64,000 nt of DNA. Origin: Capra hircus (Eukaryota > Chordata > Mammalia > Artiodactyla > Bovidae). Under the pieces are notes generated by a model that was not told the DNA's origin, ran no database searches, and saw only the letters and a program-made list of their open reading frames with translations. The stretch covers positions 46,296,036 through 46,360,035 of the forward strand of contig NC_030820.1 in NCBI RefSeq assembly GCF_001704415.2, in the 5' to 3' direction. Below are positions 15,008 to 25,812 of the stretch, one piece after another. The number at the start of each line of letters is the position of its first letter. Position 1 is the stretch's first letter. The position numbers and the translations under genes were made by a program.

Positions 15008-15990
15008 ACTTAGAACAGAAGAGAGAGCCCAGAAACAGACCTACCAGCTGTTAAGTGTCAGAGTTAGCTCATTTCTGACAAAGCAGCAAACGCGATGCAA
15101 TGAAGCCGTCTGTTCACCAAGCGTTGCTGTACAACTGGACATCCACACATACAAAAATGAGCCTAAACACAAACCTATGCCTTTAACCAAAATTAACTCT
15201 CTATTCTGTTCCACTAATCTATGTAACTGACTGTTACTTCACCAATACCACACTGTTTTAAGTACTATACCTTTATAATAAATCTTGACGTTGGGTAGTA
15301 TCAGGCCCTGATTTTGTTCCTCTCTTTCAATACTGAGTTGGCTGTTCTGAGTCTCTGAAATGCTGGAGAGTGTGTAAAGACAAAGGAACACTCCTACACT
15401 GCTGGTGGGAATGTAAATTGATGAAGCCACTATGGAAAACAGTAGGGAGGTTCCTCAGAAAACTTAAAAATACACTTACCATCAGCAATTGCACTCTTGG
15501 GCATTTATTTGGAGAAAACTCTAATTCAAAAAGATACACGCACCCCTATGTTCATAGAGTAGCACTATTTTACAGTAGCCAAGACACGAAAGCAACCTAA
15601 GTGTCCACCAACAGATGAATGGATAAAGATATGGTCCATATAATAATGGAAATTACTCAGCCATAAAAAAGGCATGAAATAATGCCATTTGCTGGAATGT
15701 GGACAGACCTAGAGAAGATCATACTAAATGAAATCAGACAAAGACAAATACATGATATCACTTACATGTGGAATCTAAAATATAACACAAAGGAACTTAT
15801 TTACCAAACAGAAACAGACACATAGAGATCAAAATTATGGTTGCCAAGGTGGAGAGGAATGAGGGAGGCATGGATGGGAGTTCGGAATTAGCAGATGCAA
15901 ACAATTATATACAGAATAGATAAACAACAAGGTCCTACTGTATAGCACAGGGAACTATATCCAATATCAGGTAATAAAATATAATGGAGA
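15008..15990 (+). mobile_element. Rearranged L1: sense, inverted and sense segments
   Basis: Three L1 ORF2/3' pieces are joined. 15008-15200 is sense ORF2 (GAGAGCCCAGAAACAGACC, ACAACTGGACATCCACAC). 15200-15365 is antisense ORF2 (TCTATTCTGTTCCACTAATC, AATACTGAGTTGGCTGTTCTG), covering sequence that normally lies just before the first piece. 15366-15990 is the sense 3' end (CACTGCTGGTGGGAATGTAAA, AACAACAAGGTCCTACTGTA), ending in an A-rich tail. The inverted-plus-sense pair fits a twin-primed insertion. Confidence 0.85.
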
Positions 15991-16116
15991 AAAAAAAGAA
16001 AAACAGAACTCCCATTATGATCCAGTAATTACACTTTTACTTATTTATCTGAAGAAAATGAAAACTCTACCTCAAAGAGATAGCTGTGCCACCATATTCA
16101 CTGCAACTGAGTCACG

Positions 16117-16292
16117 ATAGGGACTTCCCTGGTGGTCCGGTGGCAAAGATCCCTTGCTATGGTCAAGAGACTAGGTCCCACATGGTACAGCTGGGAGTCT
16201 GCATGCCACAGCTAAAGGATCCCAGGTGCCAAAACAAAGATCGAAGATTCTGCACACTGCAACTAAGACCTGGTACAGCCAAATATTTTTTT
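16117..16292 (+). mobile_element. CHR SINE
   Basis: A CHR head, GGGACTTCCCTGGTGGTCCGG, is followed by GGTCCCACATGGTACAGCTG and ends with GGTACAGCCAAATATTTTTTT. The 76-aa plus frame over it is not a gene. Confidence 0.9.
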
Positions 16293-16789
16293 AAAAAACC
16301 AAACCTATATATTTAGAGAACAGACTAATGGTTCCCAAAGGCAGGGAAGGTGGGGAAAAAATGGGTAAATGTAGTCAAAACGTAAAAGTTTCCAGTTAAA
16401 GGTCACAGTGAGAAAGACTTGGTATATTTCAAGGGGAGAAAAGACAGTGGCTGGAACGTCATAAAGAGAGGTACTGTGTGAAAAGAGGCAAGAGAGGCAG
16501 AATCTAAGATCAAACCACGCAGGATCCGAAGTCCAGAATAAGTCCAGCGTGGATTTCCATGTAATTTCAACGGCAGTAACTTTTTAAATTTAGGCAAGTA
16601 GGAGTGATTTGCTTTAAGAAGGATACCCTTAGATCATGGATGTTACGATGCTGAGTAAAAGACCTTTCTGACCCTCCCCCCAAAAGTGGACAAACAAAAC
16701 CAAACATCTTTGATGAACATATACTCCGCAAAAAGTGGAGACACACAATGAATACAGGAATTGTATGTTTCTGGCCAAACAAAGGAAGG

Positions 16790-17272
16790 TCAAATTTACA
16801 TAGGGAAGTACAGTCAAAGCTAAGGTCTTTCCAGTAGTCATGTACAGAAGTGAGAGTTGAACCATAAAGAAGGCTGAGCGCTGAAGAATTGATGCTTTCA
16901 AATTGTGGTGCTGGAGAAGACTCTGGAGAGTCTCTTGGACTGCAAGGAGAGGAAACCAGTCTATCCTAATGAAGATCAACCCTATATATTCACTGGAAGG
17001 AATGATGCTGAAGCTAAAGTTCTAATTTAACTCTGGCCACCTAATGTGAAGAGCTTACCCACTGCAAAAGACCCTGATGCTGGGAAAGATTGAAGGCAAA
17101 AGGAGAAGGGTGTGGCAGAGGATGAGATGGTTGGATAGCATCACCAACTCAATGGACATGAACTTGGACAAATTCCAGGAGATAGTGAGGGACAGGGAGG
17201 GCTGGTATGCTGCAGTCCATGGGGTTGCAAAGAGTCAGGCACAACTTAGCAACTGAACAATAGTGACGAAAG
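16790..17272 (+). mobile_element. Bov-B LINE 3' end
   Basis: A sense, 5'-truncated Bov-B of about 480 bp: AGTCATGTACAGAAGTGAGAGTTG, then GACTGCAAGGAGAGGAAACC, GATGAGATGGTTGGATAGCATC and the tail GGGTTGCAAAGAGTCAGGCACAAC. Several indels break the frame. The sequence is more diverged than the copies at 34-48 kb, so it is an older insertion. Confidence 0.93.
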
Positions 17273-17275
17273 CAA

Positions 17276-18644
17276 GCCGCTTGCCTAGAACTCCAGAAAA
17301 ATTTGGGAATAGAAGGCAGCAGGTATAGGGATAATTACAGATGCTGAATAAAAGATGTTACTTAATAATGAGTAAGAAGCAAACAGACTTGTAATAGTAT
17401 ACTCATCTAACATTTTCCACTCTATTCTTCAAGGTCCAATTTTATAGGAATATTCTATTTAAAATGGGATTCTAACACCATAATTCCTCACTGTATCTGG
17501 TCATCTAAAACCGAGAAAATTATGTTTATTTAAGAAAATCTGACTTGAAATACTTTAAAATAATTCGAAAAACCTGAGAGGACTGATGTCAATGGGAAAT
17601 GAACTGCAGACGAAGCTACGCCAACCAGCTGGAAGAGCAAATGACCAGTTCAGAACTTGCTGAAGACAACACCAACAGTCAGCACCAAGCCAAAGGAGGC
17701 TTCTCCACGTCACTCCTCCTCCTCTAAAAGCCCTGACTTCTGCAGATTGATGGAGTCTACACTAGAGAGGAAAGAGGAGAAACCCGTGGAAATTATCAGA
17801 CACTCCACAGGTCCTCAGGAAGCCCTCTGGTAGACGTGCGAAAACACGAGAAGGCAGGTGTTGGTCACCGGTGACTGGAGTGGCAGTGAATCTCACTGCT
17901 CACAGGCTTCCTCCCTTGGATTTCCCTGGGCCTCGGTTCAGACAATGAAGCTGCTCCTGCTCTGCTCCGACCCTGTAAGTGGAAACGACACTCCCAATCC
18001 GGAGGAACATCAAGGACCACCTGACATGCAGACAAAAGCCAAGAATACTCAGGCTGCTAAGCAGCAGTGCCAGGAAAACCTCCTCAGGTGGTCTAAGTCT
18101 CACTTGTAGGCACAACTTCACCATGGCTGGCATAACTGCCCAGGGAAAGACATCTAGGTGCTTCTGATGCCTGTCAAGGTCACAAGCTTACTCCACAACC
18201 TGCAGAACACTAGGCTGCTGCTCAAACTACAGGAAATCTCAGAGACACTGAATTGGGTGGCAGCCTGGACATCAATGTCCCAGACACAATGCAGGACCAT
18301 TAGGCAACACTAACCAACCCCACCTTTGCTATCCAGTCCCTCTGATCATCAGCAAAGCGACAATGCCAGAGTATTTGTGAGGAACCTGAAAAGACTACTA
18401 GTTTTCTTCTGGGACACATTAATTTTTCAGGTCATTTAGATTATCCTCTGTAGGAAACTTCAAGATTAAGATTCCTGAAAAATAATTTCTAAGACAGGCA
18501 GCTAAACATCACAGGGTACATCATTATCTAAAAGCCATTACAAAAGAACTTTCTAGAAGAAGGCATATAGACTTGGACTACTTAAAAAATGTGGAACTTA
18601 AAAAAGTTAAACAAACAAACAAAAAAACCCAATTGGAACTTTAA
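17276..18644. other. Unassigned intronic sequence with a moderately GC-rich core
   Basis: 17580-18380 is noticeably less AT-rich than its flanks and carries overlapping short frames on both strands (17858-18109 plus, 17900-18133 minus). I recognised neither a protein nor a repeat family. It may be a very old LTR or DNA element, or a conserved non-coding block. Confidence 0.3.
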
Positions 18645-18645
18645 A

Positions 18646-18742
18646 ATAGAGCCCAGAACCATCCCCAGAGATTCTGGCTTCATGTTCTTGTTAAGGAAAA
18701 AATAAAATTCAGGTGCTCAGTCATGCTTGAGAACCAGTGTAC
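18646..18742. mobile_element. Possible MER5-like (hAT-Charlie) fragment
   Basis: The stretch CATCCCCAGAGATTCTGGCTTC, together with an ending in GCTTGAGAACCAGTGT, resembles the MER5 family of short hAT-type elements. It is short and diverged, so this is a tentative call. Confidence 0.4.
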
Positions 18743-19132
18743 TATCAGGAGCTTCCCACGTGTTGCCCTAAATCCCAAAGAATTTATTTAAAAGATGCAA
18801 ACACTACAGCAACTAAGGTTTACAACAGTATGTTTTTCATTAGGATTTATTTAAAATACGGAAATGAATCAAGACAAAGTCTAACTTTGTATTGGTAGCT
18901 GTTCAGCTTTTAACTCACTTGGAAATAACTGAGACTACAACTTTTTATTTCAATAATCATAAAATAAAATTTAACTTTCAAGTTACTCAAATGGAAGTTT
19001 CTGAACCAAAACAATCTAACACAAATACTGATCATAATTGGGAGCCTACTTAAATGTGCAGAATAAGAATGTATCTATTTCAAACTAAAAAACATAAGGT
19101 ATTTTGACATTACACTAAGTGCAATATTTTTA

Positions 19133-19510
19133 AATTTTATTTATTTTTAATTGAAGGATAATTGCTTTACAGTATTGTGTTGGTTTCTGCCAAATATCAA
19201 TATGAATCATCCACAGGTATACATATGTCCCCTCCCTCTTGAACCTTCCTCACAATCCTACCCTTCTAGGTTGTTACAGAGAGCCCTGTCCTGAGTTCCC
19301 TGAGTCAGTACAGGGAAGCCTGGCATGCTACAGTCCATGGGGTCGCAGAGTCCAACACAGCTGAGCGACTGAACTGAACTGGATCATATCGCAAACTCCC
19401 ACTGGCTATCTATTTACATACTAATACACGTTTCCATGTTACTCTCTCCCTACATCCCACCCTCTCCTTCCTCCTTACCCCACACTGTGTCCATAAGTCT
19501 GTTCTTTACA
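19133..19510 (-). mobile_element. L1 3' UTR end, antisense, split by a short insertion
   Basis: This is the antisense ruminant L1 3' end: T-rich start, TTGAAGGATAATTGCTTTACAG, CACAGGTATACATATGTCCCC, then CTGTCCTGAGTTCCCTGAGTC. It is interrupted at about 19309 and resumes at 19383 (AACTCCCACTGGCTATCTAT) through about 19510. The interruption is a 72-bp Bov-B/Bov-tA tail, listed separately. Confidence 0.88.
19311..19382 (+). mobile_element. 72-bp Bov-B/SINE 3' tail inserted in an L1
   Basis: Sense GGGAAGCCTGGCATGCTACAG, then CCATGGGGTCGCAG and GCTGAGCGACTGAACTGAAC: the shared 3' tail of Bov-B and its dependent SINEs. At only 72 bp it is a severely truncated insertion. It split an older L1, so it is the younger event. 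Confidence 0.82.
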
Positions 19511-19514
19511 TCTG

Positions 19515-19622
19515 TGAGAGAACCCACACACCACAACTAGGGAGTACCCCTCTCCACAACTAGAGAAAAGCTCACACGCAGCAACAAAGGCCCAGTGCAG
19601 CCAAAAATAAATAATTAATTAA
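19515..19622 (+). mobile_element. CHR SINE body and tail
   Basis: ACCCACACACCACAACTAGG, then GCAACAAAGGCCCAGTGCAGCC and an AATAAATAATTAATTAATT tail. The tRNA-like head is missing. Confidence 0.72.
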
Positions 19623-20177
19623 TTTCTAAAAAGATAACATTGCTAATGGTAAATAAAATGCCCCAAAAGACTTTTACACCTATCAATAGCAAGCCCAAAT
19701 AAATCAATCTCACTTGTTCCTACAAGTACTGGCCAACTGAAGTAGATATAGTCCATATTAATTCGAGAAGGGCTTCATGTCAAAACTCAATTGAAAATTA
19801 AGAACTTTATCTCTCTGACAGCATTTCTCAGATGCAGTTTTGAAACAGAAAAGCAATCAACGAGCAGATAAATCAAGAATCTACCAAAAACAAAAACAAA
19901 AAACTACAGTGTTCATAATAACTTTCAAGCTGAGATAGTTCAGCCTTCATTTAGCGTATTTCTCTTAAAAAAACTTCCTATAGCTATTAAATATAAGAAA
20001 ATCTTCTGTAATATCCCCACTGATGAGCATCAGCACGATCTGAACCTAGGCATGCTACCAATCAGTTGATAAGTTCTCTCCTCACCACGTTTCATATTAT
20101 TTTATTTTTTGACAGCAAACCCCTTCTAAATCCTGAAGCCTGCGTACTTGGAGTAACTTTCAAGAAGTGATCTATTT

Positions 20178-21455
20178 TAAAGGAAACAATAAACAAAAAG
20201 AAAAGACAACCTGTAGACTGAGAGAGACATCTGCAAATGACCTGACCGACAAGGGATTAGTCTGCAAAATTTACAAACAGCTCATGAGGCTTCCCTGGTT
20301 GCTCAAACAGTAAAGAATCTGCCTGCAATGCAGATCTGGGTTAGATTCCTGGGTTGGGAAGATCCCTTAGAGAAGAGAATGGCAATCCACTCCAGTATGC
20401 CTGCCTGGAGAATTCCATAGACAGAGGAGCCTTGTGGGCTACATACAGTCCATGGGGTCACCAAGAGTCAGACTGAGCAACTAACACAAACACATATGAG
20501 GCTTAACACCACCAAAACAAATAACCCAATCAAAAAATGAGCAGAAAACCTAAGTAGACATTTCCCCAAAGAAGACATACAGATGGCCAAGAGGCATATG
20601 AAAAGATGTTCAACAGTGCTGGTTATTGGGGAAATGCAAATCAAAACTACACTGAGATATTGCTTCACAGCCGTCAAAATGGATATCATCAAAAAATCCA
20701 CAAACAATAAATGCTGGAAAGGGTGTGGAGAGAAGGGAATCCTCCTACACTGTTGGTAGGAATGTAAACTGGTATAGTGACTATGGAGAACAGTATGAAG
20801 GTTTTTTAAAAATTAAATATAGAGCTACCATATGACCCTGCAATCCCACTCCTGGTCATATATCTGGAGAAAAACTTAAGTCCAAAAGGATACATGTATC
20901 TCAATGTTCACTGCAGCACTGTTTATGACAGCCAAGACATGGAAGCAACCTAAAAGTTCATAGACAAAGGACTGGATAGAGGAAATGTGGTACATATATA
21001 CAATGGAAAGGTACTCAGCCATTAAAATGAATGAAACAATGCTATTTGCATCAACATGGATGGACCTAGAGCTTGTCATACTGAGTGGAGTCAGACAGAC
21101 AAGGAGAAATACCATATGACATACTTTTATGCAGAATCTAAAAAGCAATTATACAAATAACTTATTTATAAAACATATCCACAGACTTAGAGAAGAAACA
21201 TGGCTGCCAGTGGGGAAGGATAGGAGGAAGAGATAGGGAGTTTGGGATTGACATGTACACACTGCTATATTTAAAAGGGATAACCAACAAGGTCCTACTG
21301 TATAGAACAGCAAACTGTCCACTGTGGCAGCCTGGATGGGAGGGGAGCCTGGGAGAGAATGGACACCTGTATATATACGGCTGAGTCCCTTTACTGTCCA
21401 CCTGAACTATCACAACAGTGATAGTTGGCTATATTCCAATATAAAATAAAGAGTT
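20178..21455 (+). mobile_element. L1 LINE 3' part, split by a Bov-tA SINE
   Basis: Sense L1 covering the C-terminal end of ORF2 and the 3' UTR. Landmarks are AAAGAAGACATACAGATGGCC (20568), AATGCTGGAAAGGGTGTGGAG, GTTCACTGCAGCACTGTTTATG, ACAATGGAAAGGTACTCAGCC and CCAACAAGGTCCTACTGTATAG, ending in CAATATAAAATAAAGAG. A Bov-tA SINE splits it at 20288-20490. The frame is broken, so it is non-functional. The 79-aa to 90-aa minus frames here are shadows. Confidence 0.93.
20288..20490 (+). mobile_element. Bov-tA SINE inserted in L1
   Basis: A sense Bov-tA monomer from GGCTTCCCTGGTTGCTCAAAC through GCCTGGAGAATTCCATAGAC to CAACTAACACAAACAC. ATGAGGCTT occurs at both ends (about 20283 and 20488), fitting a target-site duplication, although the SINE itself begins GGCTT so the exact junction is ambiguous. 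L1 sequence continues on both sides. Confidence 0.92.
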
Positions 21456-21582
21456 AAAAATAAGAAATTAGCTATTTCAAGCCAAAGTGAACTTATCCAG
21501 CAACGGGAACAGTAGAAGATTCCTTGAGACAATGACTGCCCCATGTAACACAAGACAAAACCTTTAGCAAGAAAGTTAGTCC

Positions 21583-21783
21583 CTGGTGACTCAGATGGTA
21601 AAGAATCCACCTGCAATGCAGGAGACCTGGGTTCAATCCCTGGGTTGGGATGATCCTCTGGTGAAGGGAATGGCTACCCACTCCAGTATTCTCGCCTGGA
21701 GAATTCCACTGACAGAGGAGCCTGGTGGGCTACAGTCTATGGGGTCGCAAAGAATCGGACCCGACTGAGCGACCAAGCACAGC
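21583..21783 (+). mobile_element. Bov-tA SINE
   Basis: A well preserved sense Bov-tA: GGTGACTCAGATGGTAAAG, TGCAATGCAGGAGACCTGGG, GGTTCAATCCCTGGG, CACTCCAGTATTCTCGCCTGG, ending GACTGAGCGACCAAGCAC. The 60-aa plus frame (21586-21768) is the usual SINE shadow. It lies 130 bp beyond the L1 3' end. Confidence 0.94.
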
Positions 21784-22856
21784 ACTGCACAACGAGCTCT
21801 CAATACACTTCTAAATATTTGTATGTATCTTTCTTTTGTTTACACGATAAACGGATAGGAAAGATGTCGTCTTTCTTTAAATTTTAAGTTTACTTAGCAT
21901 ACAAGGAGGTCAAATTACAAAAAGATATTAAAGATTTTAAGTGGGTCTACCTTTCATTTAAATGCTTAGATAATGACACAAGAATAAAAAAATTACTAAC
22001 CATAATAAAGTTGCCTTTAAAAATCATCAAGTAGCTAATGAAAGTCGCAAAGTTAAAATTAGAATGAATCTGAAATCAGTGTTAAGACCTCAAAAGTAAT
22101 TTCAGCTCAAATACAACATACTTTAACTCACATATATGGTTCTATAGCACCTGTACTTAATTTCTTGTTATACCTTATTGCACTTGCTTCAGTAATTTGT
22201 TACCAAGTGTCTAGTATAAAGCAGTCTCAATAAATAACAATCCGAATGAATGAACTGAAGATATTAAAACATATTCTACTTATTATAAGTAATGTCAATA
22301 TTTTTAATGTGCTCTTACAAAACAACTAACTTTATAAAAGCAGTTATTTAAAATTCGTTTACTAGACTTAAATGTTACTCAGTTTACAAAAAAGCAAATA
22401 CTGTGTATAAGTTTTTAGCAAAACACATTTTTCCAACTACTATATAAGAACACAGGGTAATTTGCTCAACATATTCCTCTCATCTCTAAAGAACAGATGA
22501 GTCCATATGATCCCTTAAAGATCCTATTATGACAGTATTCCATTGTCATTTCTATTCATCTCTGTTCTTTAATTTCAGCCATTTATGTATTGACTGAATA
22601 GAAAGCATGCCGCCAAAATACAATGAAAGATTAGCTAAATGTCTAAATATTTACTAGTTGTACATAAATTAGATTTGTAATATTGAGTTGAGCATCTAAC
22701 AATTTGCTAAATTTGCCTACTAGATACATACTGCTCTCTATAAATATTTTCTTAATTTCCAAATAAATATTTTATTTAATTTTTCATACTATTTATTTGC
22801 ATTTGTAAGTAATTTTAATATAAAATATTATATAGTATTTTCACAATACAGACTAC

Positions 22857-23361
22857 AGGGATACCTTGTTTTACTGCACTTTACCTTGTAGCCCCTCACA
22901 GATACTGTTTTTACAAATTGAAAGTTCCTGGCAATCCTGCGTTGAAGAAGTCTATTGGCGCCATTTTTCCAACAGCATTCATTCTCTCTGTTTCTCTGTC
23001 ACAGTTCAGTAATTAGTGCAACATTTTAAGCTTTTTCATTAATTATTGCAATGTTTTAAGCTTTTTCATTATTACTATATTTGTTAGTGTGATCTGTGAT
23101 CAGTGATCTTTGATGCTAAAAGTCGCTAAAGGCTCAGATAATGGGTAGCATTTTTTAACAATAAAGTATTTTTAAATTAAGGTATGTTCATTTTTTAGAT
23201 ATAGTGCTATTGTACATGTAATAGACTACAGTATAGTTTCAATATAACTTTTAAATATATATATTGGGAAACCAAAAAACTCACAACTCATTTTATTGTA
23301 TCTGCCTTACTGTAGTGGTCTAGACAAAACCCACAGTATCTCTGAGGTATGCCTATAAATA
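22857..23361. mobile_element. Tigger1-like internally deleted DNA transposon
   Basis: This is a roughly 500-bp element with Tigger1-type ends. The left end is CAGGGATACCTTGTTTTACTGC, then TTGGCGCCATTTTTCCAACAGC and GTGATCTGTGATCAGTGATC. The right end is GGTGGTCTAGAC-like, then ATCTCTGAGGTATGCCTATA, with TA at both borders. The transposase gene is missing; the two halves join near 23120 (CTAAAGGCTCAGATAATGGG). It is a non-autonomous derivative of an old mammalian pogo-type element. Confidence 0.85.
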
Positions 23362-23984
23362 GCTTTTCAAGAATTTTCTAACTGGAAACAGTAATAGCAG
23401 GTACATACATGCACATAAGAAAATCTTAAGGGAGTACATATGTTTAAGACATTACATGTGAGTTATTACATCATACTGCTGGGTATTTAGATTTGAATTT
23501 TATCTCCCTTTCATTACGTTCATTTCTATCATTTCAACTCTAATCATAGAGATTTTCAAACTTTTATGTTACGTGGATTATATTCTCTCATTCACTACTA
23601 CTTCATTCACTTATGAGAGAGATTATGTATATGTGTTGAGGGGTTTGGAGGTGCTACAAGGAGGTCAGACCTTACACAATTAAAAGGAAGACTGCCATAC
23701 TTTTAAGATGATCATATGTATGATTTTTAAAAGTGGAATAGTATACATAAAGAACTTTGTGAAATGGTTCAGACTTAGCAAACATACAATATATGATACC
23801 TATTTTTATCATGGTACTCAGTTATGCAACAAACCTGTGGATACCAAAACATTTCAAAACTCAAGACCAAAGGAGGACAGACCACACTGTACCAAAGCAG
23901 ATTTAAACTTTTTGAACTTCTGACAATGCCACTGAAAGAAAGTAACTGAACGTCATCAGGTAAGAAATAGTGCTAGCAATTAAG

Positions 23985-24112
23985 CTCTTTCAGATGGGGA
24001 AACTGAAACCAGGCAAAGCACATTTAAATAATTTGTCCAAGATCACTTTGCTAGTAAAGGCCAGAGGTGATTCAGAGCCAAGCCACCGGCCTCAAACTCT
24101 GCTGGTATACCT
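23985..24112 (+). mobile_element. MIR SINE fragment
   Basis: The core and 3' part of a mammalian-wide interspersed repeat: CAGATGGGGAAACTGAAACC, then AATTTGTCCAAGATCACTTTGC and TAGTAAAGGCCAGAGGTGATTC. These match the conserved 'gaggaaactgagg...cttgcccaaggtcac...agctagtaa' pattern of MIR. Confidence 0.85.
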
Positions 24113-24271
24113 CTAATCAATTACCAAAAAATCTAACCAACCTGTAAAAAAAATTCACTATTGAGTCCAAGTTAAGGTTTTGAAACAGTGAAACTGTTTT
24201 TTCAAGCCTGACTCTTCCTAACATTTTCCCCTTTCCAGACACAGCCTCTTTGCTTTTCAACTGAAGGGTGG

Positions 24272-24392
24272 TTGGAGAAGGGAATGGCAACCCACTACAG
24301 TGTTCTTGCCTAGAGAATCCTCATGGACAGAGAAGCCTGGAGGGCTACAGTCCATGGTGTCCCAAAGAGTCAGACACAACTGAAGCGATTTA
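24272..24392 (+). mobile_element. Bov-tA SINE, 3' half
   Basis: GGAGAAGGGAATGGCAACCC to AGAGTCAGACACAACTGAAGCG: the non-tRNA half of Bov-tA. The tRNA-like head is missing. Confidence 0.9.
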
Positions 24393-25509
24393 TCACAGAG
24401 GTAGGTGAACAAAATCTTCCACCAGAGGTTTAGGGCTTTAGGCAACAGTCAGACAGCATTCCATACTTTATTATGAATGCTAAAATTCTTAATTACATTC
24501 AATTAGTATCTCATTTTAGGTATGCCAAAGGGTATGAACGTCTCTCTTACACACTATCTGAACAACCCTTAAAGGAAAAGAGGGTACAGTTACAAAAGGG
24601 TGAAAGTGTGCACACACACAGGGCAATTCATGGAAACATGCAACAAGACATGCAAAGTATCAACATAGTGATATCCTAGGAATACTGCCTATGAAATAAG
24701 CAGATAATTTTAACACTTTAATTGATTTGTCTTTGTAAAGTTGGGAACATTTACATGTATGTTTATTTAAGCACATGGCAACAGGTAACTGAAAAAATAA
24801 ATTGCCCAATTACAAAATGTAAAAGGGAAATTGTTTTCATATAAACAACATATAAGTGGGAAAAGCACCACAAAAAACAGAGATCCTCTGTTAATCATGC
24901 ATTGAGCTAAGCAAGAAAAATATTTTATTGAGTCTGTCATAATCATATTTTCTGACCTCTAACTTTCTAACTTGGCCGTCTATAAAGGACAGTCCCTCAA
25001 AATAGTGACTGTAACCAATGCTAAAGACAAGGAAAATGACATGCTAGAACAAAATTCACATTTTATTTCCTGCCTGTACAAATGAGAATTCAGAAAAGTC
25101 ACACAGGTGACTCTGCTTACCAGAAAGCACTCAAACTTTTAAAGTGTAGCTAAAACGATTTCCCTGATAGCTTCGAACTATTAATGAGAATCAATGACCC
25201 CCAAACCTGAAAAGTTTATGCAGCCCACAGTCACTAAGCTACAACTCCTACATTTCTGTCTAAAAGAAAACAAAGGTTTTACTTTCTGCCTTTGAATAGA
25301 CAAACAATTATTTCTAACCAGTCTCTTGCTTCCACAGCACTCTGCTTACTGTAGGAAGCGGCACACCTGGGTGAGCAGACCAAAGGACCCAGGACCTAAA
25401 TCTCAGAGGGCCCTGCCTGGGCCTCTCAATGTCTGAGCCAAGCATCTCTTCCGTCCCTCAACGGGGTGCCGGCTCTGAGTTCAACAGGACCCTGTACTGG
25501 GCCCACAGC

Positions 25510-25812
25510 CCACAGGAGGACACGAAGCACCATGAACACACAGTGTGTGACCGCGGGTATCACATGCCCATACCAGGTATGCACACACCTGGTGTGTCAC
25601 CCGGCACGGTAACTCCACCAGGTAGCAAGTCCCTACCACATGTGACACCGAGCACCAAACACTCACCAGGTATCGTGCAGGCTTCCACGTATGTAACAGC
25701 AGGCGCACACCACGGACACACCGGGCAGCCAGCCCACACGATCTGTAACACCGAGCACCATGGACACTGGCTCTCACGCCCCCACCGTACAAACACCGGG
25801 CACCGCTGGGCC
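25510..25812. repeat. Degenerate minisatellite, about 47-bp period
   Basis: Imperfect repeats built around a core like TGTAACACCGAGCACCATGG recur near 25601, 25648, 25694, 25745 and 25788, at spacings of about 43-51 bp, with CACCAGGTA elements between them. The block abuts the CpG island. The open frames here (25429-25824 plus, 25560-25796 minus) come from the repeat and are not accepted as genes. Confidence 0.55.

Noticed and set aside
17858..18167. Overlapping 83-aa and 62-aa plus frames in a moderately GC-rich part of intron 1
   Set aside because: No recognisable family, opposite-strand frames of similar length, and no clear exon signals.
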